Part shown: positions 22,996 through 34,214 of the stretch, one piece after another
How the letters are laid out: the number at the start of each line of letters is the position of its first letter
Numbering within the stretch: the first letter of the stretch is position 1
The notes under the pieces: generated by a model
Databases searched by the model: none
Told to the model about the DNA's origin: nothing
What the model saw: only the letters and a program-made list of their open reading frames with translations
Made by a program: the position numbers and the translations under genes
NCBI GenBank assembly: GCA_903813345.2
Contig: CAIIXF020000006.1
Location: 1,986,001-2,050,000 of the forward strand
Direction of reading: 5' to 3'
DNA length: 64,000 nucleotides
DNA from: Owenia fusiformis
Lineage: Eukaryota > Annelida > Polychaeta > Sabellida > Oweniidae

Positions 22996-25300
22996 TAACA
23001 TTGTAATTCTTTGAGGTAAGAATGACTCCGGGAGTTTGATACTGTAGGAAAAAATTTACGCCATTTTAAGGCTATTAGCCAAGCGACTTTACTATGACTT
23101 GGTAAATACCTTGGACAAAATACCTTAACCAAATACACAAGTAAATCTAGGTGTTCATATCACTCAATATAGCTCTGGCCTCTCTAGTTTGTTTTCATAG
23201 TTGCTCGCCAAATACAAAGTTTGTTGTATAACAGTTGTGTATGGCATTGAGTCATTATTGTAAGGTTTGACTTGGAGAGACCTGTTGAGATAAATCTATT
23301 AACCCCATTGTTATATAGCAGGATTCTAGAAATCGTAATGTACATCATGTTCTCTCTGATTCATCAAATCACAAATGTAACAATGGCTGACTGTGTGTAA
23401 AAACTTTTTGAACTATTTAGAATCAAATCATGAGTTATCTGTGTAACTCGGGACGGGCCTAGTAGACTCCTCGTCCGGGGTTACCATTTGCTATCAGACC
23501 ATAGTCATTAATTTATCAATTCTGTATCTGGATAGAGCCTAAAATGTCAATCTTACCTGTTTATAGTTTATAAGTTGTCCTTATTATCGCCCATACAGTT
23601 CGTGTCCTATTATTTTATTGAAATAGGACCGCCCTTCGGGGATTATTGAATCGTAGCACGCATAAAAGGTACAGTATAAATTGAAGTATAAATAGAAACC
23701 CGTTTAAATGTATGAACGTGGCTTATTCATAGGACCTGAAATGGAAATCAAGTACATAAATGTAAAGCAATATTGTATGTATGACCATGGGCTTTCAATT
23801 AGACGCTATATCACGGGGGTAAAGCAGACCCGATGATGCAATGAGCTTGCTCTGCGGTATCATGACTGTGTAACGGGTCTTAATGTATAAGTGTGCTCGG
23901 CGGTAGGTTCAAACAACGCGGATCCTCAAAGCATGTGCTCATGGTATATTCGTGTTTTAACACCCGTGTTATATACAAGAACATGCAAATGTGTAAAATA
24001 AATTTAATTGTCAATTTAAAGTGGAAATGAAGTTGATACAGTATAAATCAATATTACGTTGGTGTACATTGTTTGTTTTGTTAGTGTTTCAAAGGAGAGT
24101 AAACAATGGAATATTATAAGTTATTCAATGATTCGAGTGAAATACAGAAAATATTCTTCCCGAGAAGGTTGTATTTCACGATGCGCTAGCAGAGTGAAAT
24201 ACAGACGTTCAAGTCCCTTGGCTTGGGGTGACACAGAGATATTTTACATCGATAAATTATTATGACAATGTCAAATTAAAGCGACAATATAGAATAAATT
24301 AAATCAATAATTTTTTTCTAGACATAAATAAATTAAAATATTACAAGACACTGCTTCAATGTACCTGTAATTTTAAGAAACGAGTTAATGGGAACGATTG
24401 ACTTGTGAACGTGTGTTTACACGAATATTAAACATCCCAAAAATTATGTTAATTACATTCACTATTCAAGATTGCATGATGTTTTTACTTATTTTACATT
24501 TATATTGCTTTTATGAAATGTAAATAGTATAGTCTGAATACGTCTGCTGCTGACACCCGAATAAACTCTTTTGAACAAGAAAATTATAATGAATTCAAAG
24601 TTGAATACAATCTTTGGAAATAGTAAAAAATATTTTACCCTAGGTTTATCCAAGGTTTTAACATAGTGTTAAACTTACACATTACTACTCTCCTTAGGGT
24701 TGTTTTGAGAAATGTCGTAGACAGCTATCGAAGACTCAATTGTGGTTTCCCGACTAATAAAACAATAGCCATCGTGTAAAATGCACAGCACCTTCCAGTG
24801 ATGTCGAATGGTTTTCGCAGAAGAATCGCCGTGTTATCTTAAGTATATTCTTGTTCATTTAGCTTTTTAGATTATTGTGGCTTTTTAGGTCCAGATAGGA
24901 GGATTTGTATTACCATGAATGATGTTGGGAGATCATCTGCAAATGTCAAGTTGGCATTTATTTCTTTGTCACCGATTAGTTCACGTGAATCACGATCGAT
25001 AAAATGTTGTCCTATACGTATTGTTATCCATTTCATTTTGACACCAATCTGATTTTATTTGAGATTTAAAATTTAAAACTATACTTCATCATACTGTATT
25101 GATTTTAAAAGATACACCGCTGAGTCATTGTGGATTTGTTAAATGATGAATCACGTAGATTTTGACAAAAATCTTATTTTATTTGAGATTTAAATTTAAA
25201 AAATACACTTCATTAGAAGATGTTGATTCTAAAAGATACACCGTTGTTTTATTGTGAATTCGTAACTTTCCAGAAAAACTGTTGATTTGTTATTTATGAA
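22996..25300. other. Intergenic with small palindromes
   Basis: No gene recognised. Small palindromes occur at 23440-23485 (GTAACTCGGGACGGG paired with CTCGTCCGGGGTTAC), 23600-23640, and 24125-24205 (GTGAAATACAG direct copies around an inverted core). 25045-25260 is an imperfect two-copy repeat with period about 105 bp, sharing TTATTTGAGATTTAAA and AAAAGATACACCG. Confidence 0.5.
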
Positions 25301-25304
25301 AAAT

Positions 25305-27108
25305 ATTGTGTTGTATTGTATTGTATTGTATATTTATTTACCTCTAATGACTAGAGAGTTACAATTATAAAGTTACAAATTGAAATAATGAATAAAAACA
25401 CACATATTTAAAATAGTGAAGAAATGTATATCCCAAGTTAAGATGAAACCTCTATAGATACCGATGCCATCTTCCCCAAGGTCGATAGCTCAGGACCAAA
25501 ATAGAGTTGTCATACCAACAACGAATTTCTTTTGATTTGCATAGCCAGAATTATGTCTGCTGTTTTTAACTGAATTTCGGTTGTACTTTCACCAAATATT
25601 TGTTTTACACGTAACTCATTGCTCATATTATAATCGTTGTCAAATGTTCCATGATATAAATTATTCATTTGCAAACGCTCGAAGCTGAATGCATCACATT
25701 GAAACAGGAAATGTTCCATTGTTTCAGGTTCCTTTTTACCACATAGAGTACACTGTAGATTATAATTTGATCTATTCCATTTCTTACAAGAGTTCAAATT
25801 GAATTGACCCGTCAATAATTTGACGACGGCTTTAAAACTGTTTAACCTATTTGGAAACTCTTGAGCTAAGATCCACCATATGTTTGGTGTTTTACATTTA
25901 TGGACAGTTAGAAAATGAGAAAGGCCTGGATGTAACATGCACCTAATCCTGAAAATTGTCTCCTGAAGGTCTTTCACACGACTACAGATCAAACGTTTCC
26001 AAGCAGCCTTTGGGATATGTTGACCGTTAAGCATAAGTTTTACATTTTCAATTAGGTCGTATTTTAAAGCTGTACACCACATCTGTGCAATTGGAGAGGT
26101 CATTCGTATACGGGCAATTTTAAATTCCATAACTGTCATTCTAAAAATCATCACCCGTTTGTATATATTAGCCATTGGCAGGTTTAAGAGCATCCATATA
26201 AACATTAATTTTGAGATGTCAACTCTGTATTCCATTCCCCACCAACCGAGGGGTTCGTAAGCCACGGGGCACTCTGCAAAAGCAGGGAGTGATTGAATCC
26301 TCCTGCCTACCTTACGCTGTGCAGTTTCCATCTGTGATATGTTATTTGACGAATACGGAATTACATTAGAGCCGTATGTCATGGAAGGAATTGCAAATGT
26401 TTCATATAATTTTGCAGATGTCAAAGGGCGCATTCCACCGACGTCAGCTCCCAATCCTTGGAGAGCATTGTATTTACGGAGACCCTTGTTAATACTCTCA
26501 TCAACGTACTGGGAAATTGAGTTGTTTGATAACGGTAATCCAAGATGTACAGTGCTATTTGTCGTCTGCACAGGAATCCCATTAATCACGACATTCGTAA
26601 ATTGATCGCCTCTTTTCTTCCCAAAAGTTAACGTTTTGCATTTACCTGGGTGAATTTCATATCTCCACTTGAGACTATGATTGAACACTGCATTTAATAA
26701 AATATTCATACTGATTTTGTCGGTGGTCATAATTGTCATATCATCAGCGTACACCGGACAAGTTACATCAATGTCGTTAATCTTAGCACCAATACGTAGG
26801 TCTATTAATTCTTCTATGAGGTCAGCGTTGTACAGCTGGTACAGGAGCATACTATATACGCCCCCCTGATGGACTCCCCGTCGAACGTCGAAAGTGTCCG
26901 AAAAATGTTCCCCTACACGCACTTTGCACTTATATGTGTTATAAGAGTCAAAAAGGATGCGCCATAATTTGCCACGGACACCAATGTTGTTATACAGCTT
27001 ATGAAAAAGTCCGTTAATCCATACACTATCGAATGCCTTACGAATGTTATGGACTAAAAATACATCAGATATCCTCAGAATTAACAAATTAACACCACGA
27101 AATGTCAA
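25305..27108 (-). mobile_element. 5'-truncated LINE (non-LTR retrotransposon), RT and C-terminal domain
   Basis: A 532-codon open frame (27108-25510) starts inside the reverse transcriptase and has no endonuclease upstream, as in a 5'-truncated copy. RT motifs seen: KAFDSVW (motif A), RRGVHQGGVYS (motif B region), the catalytic VYADDM (motif C), and FGKKR further on. The C-terminal part carries CTLCGKKEPETMEHFLFQC, a CCHC-type motif common at the end of LINE ORF2. The 3' end on the minus strand finishes in a short ACAAT-type tandem tail at about 25310-25331, as LINEs without poly(A) do. Clade not determined. The long intact frame suggests a fairly young insertion. Confidence 0.9.
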
Positions 27109-28167
27109 AATTCTGAAATTATATATGCAACCTACATGGAGTTATACCATCAGATTTGTTGGTCTAGACTATAGTATTCCCCAATAGGAATAGGTGGTTA
27201 AAATAGGTGGAAAAAGCTAAGTGCTGCACCCCCCGTGCAACTTGTCACATTTGGTATCATATGAAAGGTCTCGACTTGTATGTGTTGTGGATCTGGGTGA
27301 GCGTGACATAACCATGCTTTGTACAATAATGCAACTTCCCAGCTTATCAATAATTTTGATAGATATATGCCCAAAATGCATATACACGGGTTGTTCAAAA
27401 GTTTTTCACAGACATATCTAATTATGAAAATAACCGACCAATCTTATTCATATTTGGTCAATATGTGCCGGGTTTGTAGAAAAAACCGGGTACCGGGTAG
27501 TAAATCTTCCATGCTGGGTTCAAACTTGTTACCCGGTCGAAAAAACCGGGTACCCAAAAAACGAAAAATACGAATATATTGTATTGTATTGTATCTTTAT
27601 TTCCTCCTTATAAGAAGATTTACAAATTTATAAAACAAAAACAGCTTTAAAATTTACATATTATAAAGTAGTTCTGCATTTTATCGCAGAGTTTCATAGT
27701 AAGTATCTATTTACGCCTTTATTCATATAAAACATATAAACATTGTACATACATTGAACATATATGACATTGTAAGACGTAACAATTTACACTTCAGTGG
27801 ACGTTTCGTCGAAAATTGGGATAACTTGAATTATGATAAATAATCAAAATGTTACACGTTGCATCATGTAAATTAAGGTGGCTTATTAATGCTGCTTATT
27901 TTTTCGTGAAGCCACTCAGTGTTCCTGACACGTTTGGGCATCCGGTAATGACAACGTCTATTCAATGTGTGCACGCGAAACTAACGTAATTCATGATTGA
28001 AATCGGGTTTGTTATAAAGTCGAAAAGCCCCAATAAGACAATGATACGACGTCAGATACTGTACATCACGGCGTAACATGTTCTTGTCAATTTACCGACA
28101 AAATTGCAAAAGTTTTACGTGATAAATATGAGCAATGTTCCTTTGAATAACTGTAAAAGTTTTAATA
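27109..28167. other. Repeat-rich intergenic stretch
   Basis: 27472-27552 is a copy of the GGGTACCC repeat family (separate entry). 27575-27597 is a second TTGTATTGTAT tail and, with the following sequence, may be the 3' end of another LINE copy on the minus strand. Nothing coding is supported. Confidence 0.45.
27472..27552. repeat. GGGTACCC-type inverted-repeat element, copy 1
   Basis: GTTTGTAGAAAAAACCGGGTACCGGG, then TAGTAAATCTTCC, ATGCTGGGTTCAAA, and a closing CGAAAAAACCGGGTACCC. The same word order recurs at about 39340-39450 and, in reverse, at about 39680-39775. Confidence 0.75.
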
Positions 28168-28675
28168 CTTAAAGTGTGCGCCAAAGTTTAAAACTGCGCA
28201 GGCGCACCGCTCTCGCTAAACTATATAAAGAGATTACCAGGTACACGATTCAGAGGTAAGCCAGGAAGGCGAACGATCTTCGTCTCGTGATGATTTCCCA
28301 TATAATCGTAACCAGGGAAGTTTTACCATTGAAATTGAAAATTACTATTAGATATACTTTGTAGATGTTATTTATGAAGCTATTTAGTGTTTGCATCAAT
28401 CAAATGGCTCATTTTGAACATATAAAAAGTATTTGTGTTTTGTTTCCCAGGGAATTGTATTGTATGTAGTACACACATAAATAGTGTACATTATACAGTA
28501 CTTGAATAGCCTGGTTTACATAATATTGAAGGGCATGCTGATTACATGCACACGAGTACATGAATGAAGGCCTAATATTGATATACGTAGCTTGCATACC
28601 TAAATAAAAAATAAACTCTTCTAATCCCCTAATGTAAACACGGCGGTATACGTAGCCCGATTTATCGGGGACTTT
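28168..28675. repeat. Unclassified ~505-bp interspersed repeat, copy 1
   Basis: Starts AAAGTGTGCGCCAAAG and ends TCGGGGACTTT. It is nearly identical to the reverse complement of 58230-58737. The two ends share only a short AAAGT inverted match. It lies just upstream of the decayed Penelope-like element, but the second copy stands alone, so it is more likely an independent element than that element's terminal repeat. Confidence 0.8.
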
Positions 28676-28849
28676 AAGGGATCTTCTTCAAAATTGCAAG
28701 CTTTGTTCAGATTTTTGTGCGATTCAATTTGTTTTGATACTCAAATCATGATACTTTATGATATGCACGATAAGAAACATCCGGCGGAAGACATTTAAAA
28801 CATAGTTTTTCAAGACATGACTAGAAAAGTTTGAGATGTTATTTACAGA

Positions 28850-30060
28850 CAATGCCATGGTTCCCCAATGGGATCTCCAGTTTCACCAATGGTAGCAAAT
28901 CTTTTTATGGAAGATCTAGAGTTGAATTTGCTTCAAAGCAGTCGAGATCCACCTAGAATCTGGAAACACTATCTATGTGGATGACACATGGTGTGTTATA
29001 TAGTCAGAGTCAGTAGATAGTGTCACAGACTTCATTAACAGCTTTCATCAAGATATTAAGCTCACCAGAGAAGTAGCGGTAAACAAAGAGTTAGCCTTTC
29101 TGGATGTTCTTACACTATATAAAGGAAGATAGGTCGTTACCGTGTAGAGTGTATAGAAAACCAACACATACAGACTTGTACCTAAACTTCAATTCTCATC
29201 ATTTATATAGGACCAAACTAGGAGTAGTTAAGATTTTCACTCGCAGAGCGAAGGAAGTTATTCAAGATAACACAGATTTGGAGAATGAACAAGGTCATAT
29301 CAAACAAGCATTAAGTAGGTGTGGTTATCCACTTTGGAGCATAGAACAAGCTATTAAGGAAAAACCTAGAGTAGTTGACCCAAATAGCAATGAGTCTGAG
29401 ACTCCACCATTAAGTGTAACTCTGCCATATATACAAGGTACATCACAACGATTAGAGAGGGTGTTTAATAATGTAGGAGTGAAAACTTATTTTAAAGCTG
29501 CTAGAACGATCAAACAGGAGTTAGTCTCACCAAAGGATCAAAGCCCTAAGTCAAAAATCTCTGGACTTATTTACAAAATTAATTGTCAGGCCTGTGATAG
29601 CTTGTACATAGGTGAAACTAAGAGACCAATAGGGGTTAGGATAAAAGACATCACTGCATTAAGATAATGAAAACTGGAAACATTGTCTGCTTTTGCTGAA
29701 CATTCATACGTCACAGGTCATAGGATCAATTGGAATGACTATAGTATAGTTGATAAGGAGAGTAAGGATTTCTATAGAAATGTTAAAAAAGCCATTCACA
29801 TACATCTTGATAAGCCAATTTTTAACAGAGACTCAGGTTATCTCGTAGATAAAGCGCTACTTGAGACATAATCCAAGGTTAAGGTTAAGGTCAAGGACAG
29901 CTGTGGTGGCGGGAAATCAACAAACAGTACGTCACTGACGAAGGATGTAGTCACATCCGAAAAATATGAAAGAAAATAAGTTATTCAGGTTAGTTAGAGG
30001 AACCATATATTATTATTTTTTAAATTAACTGAATAACTCAGAGCGCAGATAATATTTGCG
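28850..30060 (+). mobile_element. Penelope-like element (RT plus GIY-YIG), decayed
   Basis: 28855-29100 carries pieces of a reverse transcriptase (HGSPMGSPVSPMVANLFMEDLE, then a DDTWCVI piece in another frame) with stops and frameshifts. 29104-29667 is open and covers VYRKPTHTDLYLNFNSHH and the GIY-YIG nuclease core, GLIYKINC..C..LYIGETKRPIG. After a break at 29667 the frame resumes at 29683-29871 (AFAEHSYVTGHRINWNDYSI, ending in NRDSGYLVD). RT plus C-terminal GIY-YIG defines Penelope-like elements. Only the last part of the RT is present, so the copy is 5'-deleted as well as frameshifted. Two stable stem-loops follow the coding part (separate entries). Confidence 0.88.
29935..29962 (+). ncRNA. 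Hammerhead-ribozyme-like core
   Basis: CTGACGA at 29935-29941, one extra A, a perfect 6-bp stem (GGATGT at 29943-29948 with ACATCC at 29953-29958) closed by the loop AGTC, then GAAA at 29959-29962. This is the CUGANGA / stem II / GAAA layout of a hammerhead, and hammerheads are reported from Penelope-like elements. I could not find convincing helices I and III, and the extra A departs from the consensus, so activity is doubtful. Confidence 0.5.
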
Positions 30061-30066
30061 CTAAAC
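30037..30066 (+). repeat. Second stem-loop in the 3' part of the Penelope-like element
   Basis: AGCGCA pairs with TGCGCT around a 9-nt AT-rich loop and is followed by AAACGTTTG. The arrangement resembles stem II of the preceding motif with degenerate flanks (CTCAGA before, TAAA after). Confidence 0.45.
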
Positions 30067-30279
30067 GTTTGAAGTGGTAATCTTAAACATCGATCAGATT
30101 GTGTTTTATTGTAAGTACAAATCTATTTGTAACATGTGTTTCTGATGATTTTTAAATGAAAACCACGTAGGAATCAACTCTTATATTGTAACTCTCTGTT
30201 TATGATTTATATTCTATACAATGTGTCTAGAAACAAAATCTTCAAGGGTAATTCTTATCAATTTTTGACAATCATTTTT

Positions 30280-32007
30280 TCAGATTAGATGCATTTGATT
30301 ACAGTTAAATGTTAGAGTATATACATCAAAAGCATCTATCGCTTCAATGATGTCAACGTGTGATTGCTCACTTATACTGATGGCGCCTCTGTTGAGGGTT
30401 ACTTCAGAGCAAACATATCTGACAGATATTGCAGGAATTATTGCAATTCGCCTTGGAATGATTTTATATTTGAAAGGTAATTCATTACCGGCGACCTTTT
30501 CAAAATAAAGTCCAGTAATAACAGTAGCGTCACTCTGAAGTGTAACTCCCCAGCTGTCAGTTTGGTCTTCTGTCAATTGACGCACTCCCGATGTTATCTG
30601 TAATGTGTAATTGTCATCGTTCTCGTCATCAGTAAATGCAGCTACTATCATCCCGACTTCTGAATACACTTCTCATACTTGCCGACTACACAATATTCAC
30701 ACGAATAACAAGAGAAATCTCGCACTGTGACAATATTTGGTCCTACAACTCTCCACTGGTGGAATTTTCGTATTCCAACTACTGGTTTGAACCTTCCAAA
30801 TTTGGTCTAATTTGTTGACTCAATGTATCTGAAAAGCCGTCTTGTACATTTGTATCCGTCTTTAGTATCTGCCATTGTTGTCGCAGCATGTTCGTAAAAT
30901 GATTTTGAATCCTGGATAATAACTTTGTTCATAAGAATATCCATATCCGTCTTGTTTTTAATGTACCCTCCAGCTTCATCCTGTGGCCCTTTGGCATGTG
31001 CTGTTCCAAAGAAATTACGGACAAACTGCTTGTATCCAATCCTATTTGGAATTGAACTGGCATTACCCATACAGTGCCTACTTTTGTATTGGCAACTGCA
31101 GCCATCCGTGAATTCATGCATAGTTGTTGATGGTAAATCAACTCCTTTTTCATTCAAACAGTCTCCGATCATCTCCTGCACTGTAGACACGAATGCATGA
31201 TCATGGCTCATATGTTCTGGTGCAATTACAAAGAAATGTTCAGTAACGAGATGGTAATCTACACTTTCATTAGGAAGGGGATGACGGTTAATAATAGATA
31301 CATGTATCGCAACCTCTGTTGCGCCAAAGTACGTATCCTGGATTTGTTTCCTCTCAATACATTTATAATTTTCGGAAAAGTCATGAATTGTAATAATATG
31401 GTTATCTGGCAAGTTATCTTTCAGACCTTTGCATTGATCCTGCTGCCAATTCGCGGTGAACGTGTGGGAAGGAAATGTTGCTAGTATATCTCTTATATGT
31501 TGGAAAAGTTCACCAGGCTTGGCAATCTTTTCAACTAATTTCAATTTCCGAATAACTTTTTTCTCCCTTCCAATTATGTTCTGGTATTCGTACTTGTTGA
31601 ATTTGACGTCTGGGGTTGATTCTTGTACTTCTAGCTCCTTCTCGGACACTTTCAATAAATGTACCCCGCAGTTCGGACAATCTCGTTCAACGCATTGTCT
31701 TTGATGACTAGTGATCTTATTATCAGTTTTCGGAGTCGCACATAACGTGGCCTGGACCATCCCATGTAAGTTTTCAAAAACCGGGAACATAGCAAGCTGA
31801 GCATCGGAAAATGTTTTCTTCCAGAATGTCATTCACGCCTGAAACGCGCTTTTGGCCTCAACATGTCGCCTACACGCACACGTTTCTCTGTCCATTTGAC
31901 GAGGCGAGCGGATGAAATAAGGCTTCATTTTTTCAAATGCCCTCTGTGAACATTTTACCTCTGGGTGTTTCTCTTTAAACATCAAGTATGCTTCTGTTTG
32001 CGTCATT
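30280..32007 (-). pseudogene. Decayed transposon-type gene of the kind widespread in marine invertebrates
   Basis: Reading on the minus strand: MTQTEAYLMFKEKHPEVK from 32007 to a TGA near 31833 (with DRETCACRRHVEAKSAFQ), then a 341-codon frame 31832-30807. That frame carries DCPNCGVHLL, TANWQQDQ, HDFSENY, DGCSCQYKSRHC and a FFGTAHAKGPQDEAGG block. An in-frame TAG at 30807 is followed in the same frame by VVGIRKFHQWR and a Cys pair motif, SCYSCEYC. A frame change near 30670 leads to the acidic C-terminal part ending at 30280. The HAKGPQD.AGG block and the spaced acidic/His residues recall large multicopy genes of unknown function seen in cnidarians, molluscs and lancelets, probably transposases. 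I do not know the exact superfamily. The stops and shift make this a pseudogene, unless introns have been missed. Confidence 0.65.
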
Positions 32008-32611
32008 TAAAACATGTGTCGCATGTGTTTAACGTACATCTGTAGATATTTTGTTCCAAGCGTTTTCGAATAAAATCTCTTTTATTGCCAGTGGGTCGGG
32101 ACACCTGAGGATCTGTCCAGAATTCATATGCCGTTTTATGGAAATAAGCAGTTTTCACCAATACCATAGCTTGTTTTTTCACATCAAGATAAAGAAATAT
32201 GTAAGGAATATGTTTACATCGATTAAAACATCACGACGACGTGCTATGTTCGAAAATTAACTGTAGGAATTTGCGCAAACTAAGGTGGTACGCAGGAAAT
32301 GTATTATGTCAGTCATCGCTAAAGCTCTTGGGCTTTCCCTCCTCTTTCAATGGGTGATCCATGCAAAGAATTGATTTGAAAGGGAACATATGAAACTATC
32401 CCATGGTACCGAAAATCCTAGTTTTTTCATAATCAATCCAAAGATTTCAATATTTTCCCATTGGATTACATTAGAGCATTTGTCTGTGGAATTGTCCCTG
32501 TACATGCAGAAGCACTTAGTTAAGATTCTGTTTACTTTATCGGGAGATCACGTGCACGCGACCTTACACTTACATTCGTTTAGATTGCATATCGCAACAT
32601 ACCTTAGTTGA

Positions 32612-32885
32612 TTCCATAGTTAGCATGATATTCATAGGATAACATGTGAAAATAAAAATGGTATTTTTGTAATCAGTGGTAAAATATGATATTTTTGACA
32701 AATTTTCACTTAACCATAGCATACGGTTTTTTTGCCATGACATACGGCGCCGTATGCGATGGTTTATGGATTTTTGCTACTTCAGACTCAAAACGAGGCT
32801 AAGTGTCAACATCACCGGATCGTTTGGAAAAATTCGAATTAAATCACTTAATTTCCGACGATTCCGACTGACTTTAACTATGGAA
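32612..32885. mobile_element. Short inverted-repeat element (TTCCATAGTTA ends), intact copy
   Basis: Starts TTCCATAGTTA at 32612 and ends TAACTATGGAA at 32885, 274 bp, non-coding. The body includes TCAGTGGTAAAATATGATAT and CATACGGCGCCGTATG. It serves as the empty-site reference for the interrupted copy at 33035. Confidence 0.85.
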
Positions 32886-33034
32886 TAAAAAGAACATCCT
32901 ATGATTTACTCGTGATATGATTTTAATCCACTCATGTATATTAATATCTGCACTCTCTCGCTACGCTCGCTCCTGCAGATACCATATCCACGTGGATAAA
33001 AATCACTCATAAATCATAGGATATCCTCTATTTA
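32886..33034. repeat. Palindrome with a CGCTACGCTCGC loop
   Basis: ATCCTATGATTTACTCGTGAT near 32893 is complementary to ATCACTCATAAATCATAGGAT near 33002, and the centre is CTCTCTCGCTACGCTCGCTC. A related half appears at 34017-34105. Confidence 0.7.
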
Positions 33035-33096
33035 TTCCATAGTTAGCATGATATTCATAGGATAACATGTGAAAATAAAAACGGTATTTTTGTAAT

Positions 33097-33409
33097 ATAT
33101 ATATATATCTTTTATCGACTCTTTAGATGTCATATCATGACATATTAGTCACTTAGGTAGAGCAGTTCTTCCCATTGTCGAGTTGAAGAACTGGTATCTT
33201 TATCCTGGCTAGAACCATAGACAATTCTAGCCAGCGCCAGCCTTTTATCGAGTTAGCAGCACTCTAGTAATCGCCAGCAGTCATAGGTCAAAGACAAATC
33301 ACAAGAAGTGCTGTGACCTGGGTTTGAACCCAAGACCTCTACTTTTCAGCTTGAAGCCAGACTTCCTGCTTTTCAGACCAATGCCTTAACCACTAGGCCA
33401 ACCCGGCAA
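33097..33409 (-). mobile_element. tRNA-derived SINE, 313 bp
   Basis: On the minus strand it begins CCGGGTTGGCCTAGTGGTTA (RNA polymerase III A box) and contains GGTTCAAACCC (B box) about 60 bp on, then an unrelated body and an AT-repeat tail. It is flanked by the 6-bp target-site duplication TGTAAT (33091-33096 and 33410-33415). The uninterrupted target is visible in the neighbouring copy near 32669. Confidence 0.9.
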
Positions 33410-33593
33410 TGTAATCAGTGGTAAAATATGATATTTTTGACAAATTTTCACTTAACCATAGCATACGGTTTTTTAGCCATGACATACGGCGCCGTATGCG
33501 ATGGTTTATGGATTTTTGCTACTTCAGACTCAAGACGAGGCTAAGTGTCAACATTACCGGATCGTTTGGAAAATTCGAATTAAGGTCAGGGTG

Positions 33594-33996
33594 CATGATG
33601 GGAAATTTTCTGCATTCCTCAATTGAGTCACATGTTATTTTTCAAACAAGAATCACTCCTTCCCCACATTGTCTATATCTTCCAGTTTTGCACAAAGAGT
33701 GCACGTATGTGCCTAGAAAAGACTTGTGAGAAGAATGTTTTGATAGAGCGTATAAAAAACAAGAAAATTCAGTGAAAAAAATCAGAAAATTTTCAGAATT
33801 TTTTTCATTGAATTTTCCCATTTTTTATACATTTTACAAAACAAACCTTCTCACAAGGCTTTTCTAGGCACCTAAGTGCACTCTTTGTGCAAACTTGGAA
33901 GATGTAGACAATGTGGGGAAGAAGTTATTCTTGTTTGAAAAATAACATGTGACTCAATTGAGGAATGCAGAAAATTTCCCAACATGCACCCTGTCC
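33594..33996. mobile_element. Fold-back element with ~200-bp inverted arms, 403 bp
   Basis: The left arm begins GGTCAGGGTGCATGATGGGA and the right arm ends with its near-complement, ...AACATGCACCCTGTCC. The arms remain about 90% complementary for some 200 bp around an AT-rich centre. The target-site duplication is TAA (33591-33593, 33997-33999), confirmed by the empty site GAATTAAATCAC at 32837. Non-coding. Confidence 0.92.
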
Positions 33997-34214
33997 TAAA
34001 TCACTTAATTTCCGACGACTCTCTCGCTACGCTCGCTCGTGCAGATATCATGGCATTCGTGGATAAAAATCATATCACTCATAAATCATAGGATATCCTC
34101 TATTTATACGTCACACATTCTGATAAATAAGGTTGATTAATGAATAGTCCGTGGGTAAAAGTCCAAAGACTTTATAACTTGAAAATATAGTAACCACAGC
34201 CAGGTCATTAGCTG

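Larger units (their letters stand above)
33035..34020. mobile_element. Second TTCCATAGTTA element, interrupted by two insertions
   Basis: Same sequence as 32612-32885 but split first by a SINE (33097-33409) and again by a fold-back element (33594-33996). The right terminal repeat is lost: after TTTCCGACGA near 34018 the sequence runs into a CGCTACGCTCGC palindrome. Confidence 0.85.

Noticed and set aside
28241-28320. TGATGA...CGTAAC in the 505-bp repeat as a hammerhead ribozyme
   Set aside because: The core lacks CUGANGA and GAAA, and the bases between do not form stem II.
30807-31832. Intact functional gene for the transposon-type protein
   Set aside because: The family's C-terminal blocks continue past an in-frame TAG and a frame change, so the 341-codon frame is only a part.
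33300-33408. tRNA gene suggested by A and B box sequences
   Set aside because: No acceptor stem, followed by an unrelated body, an AT tail and target-site duplications: a SINE.
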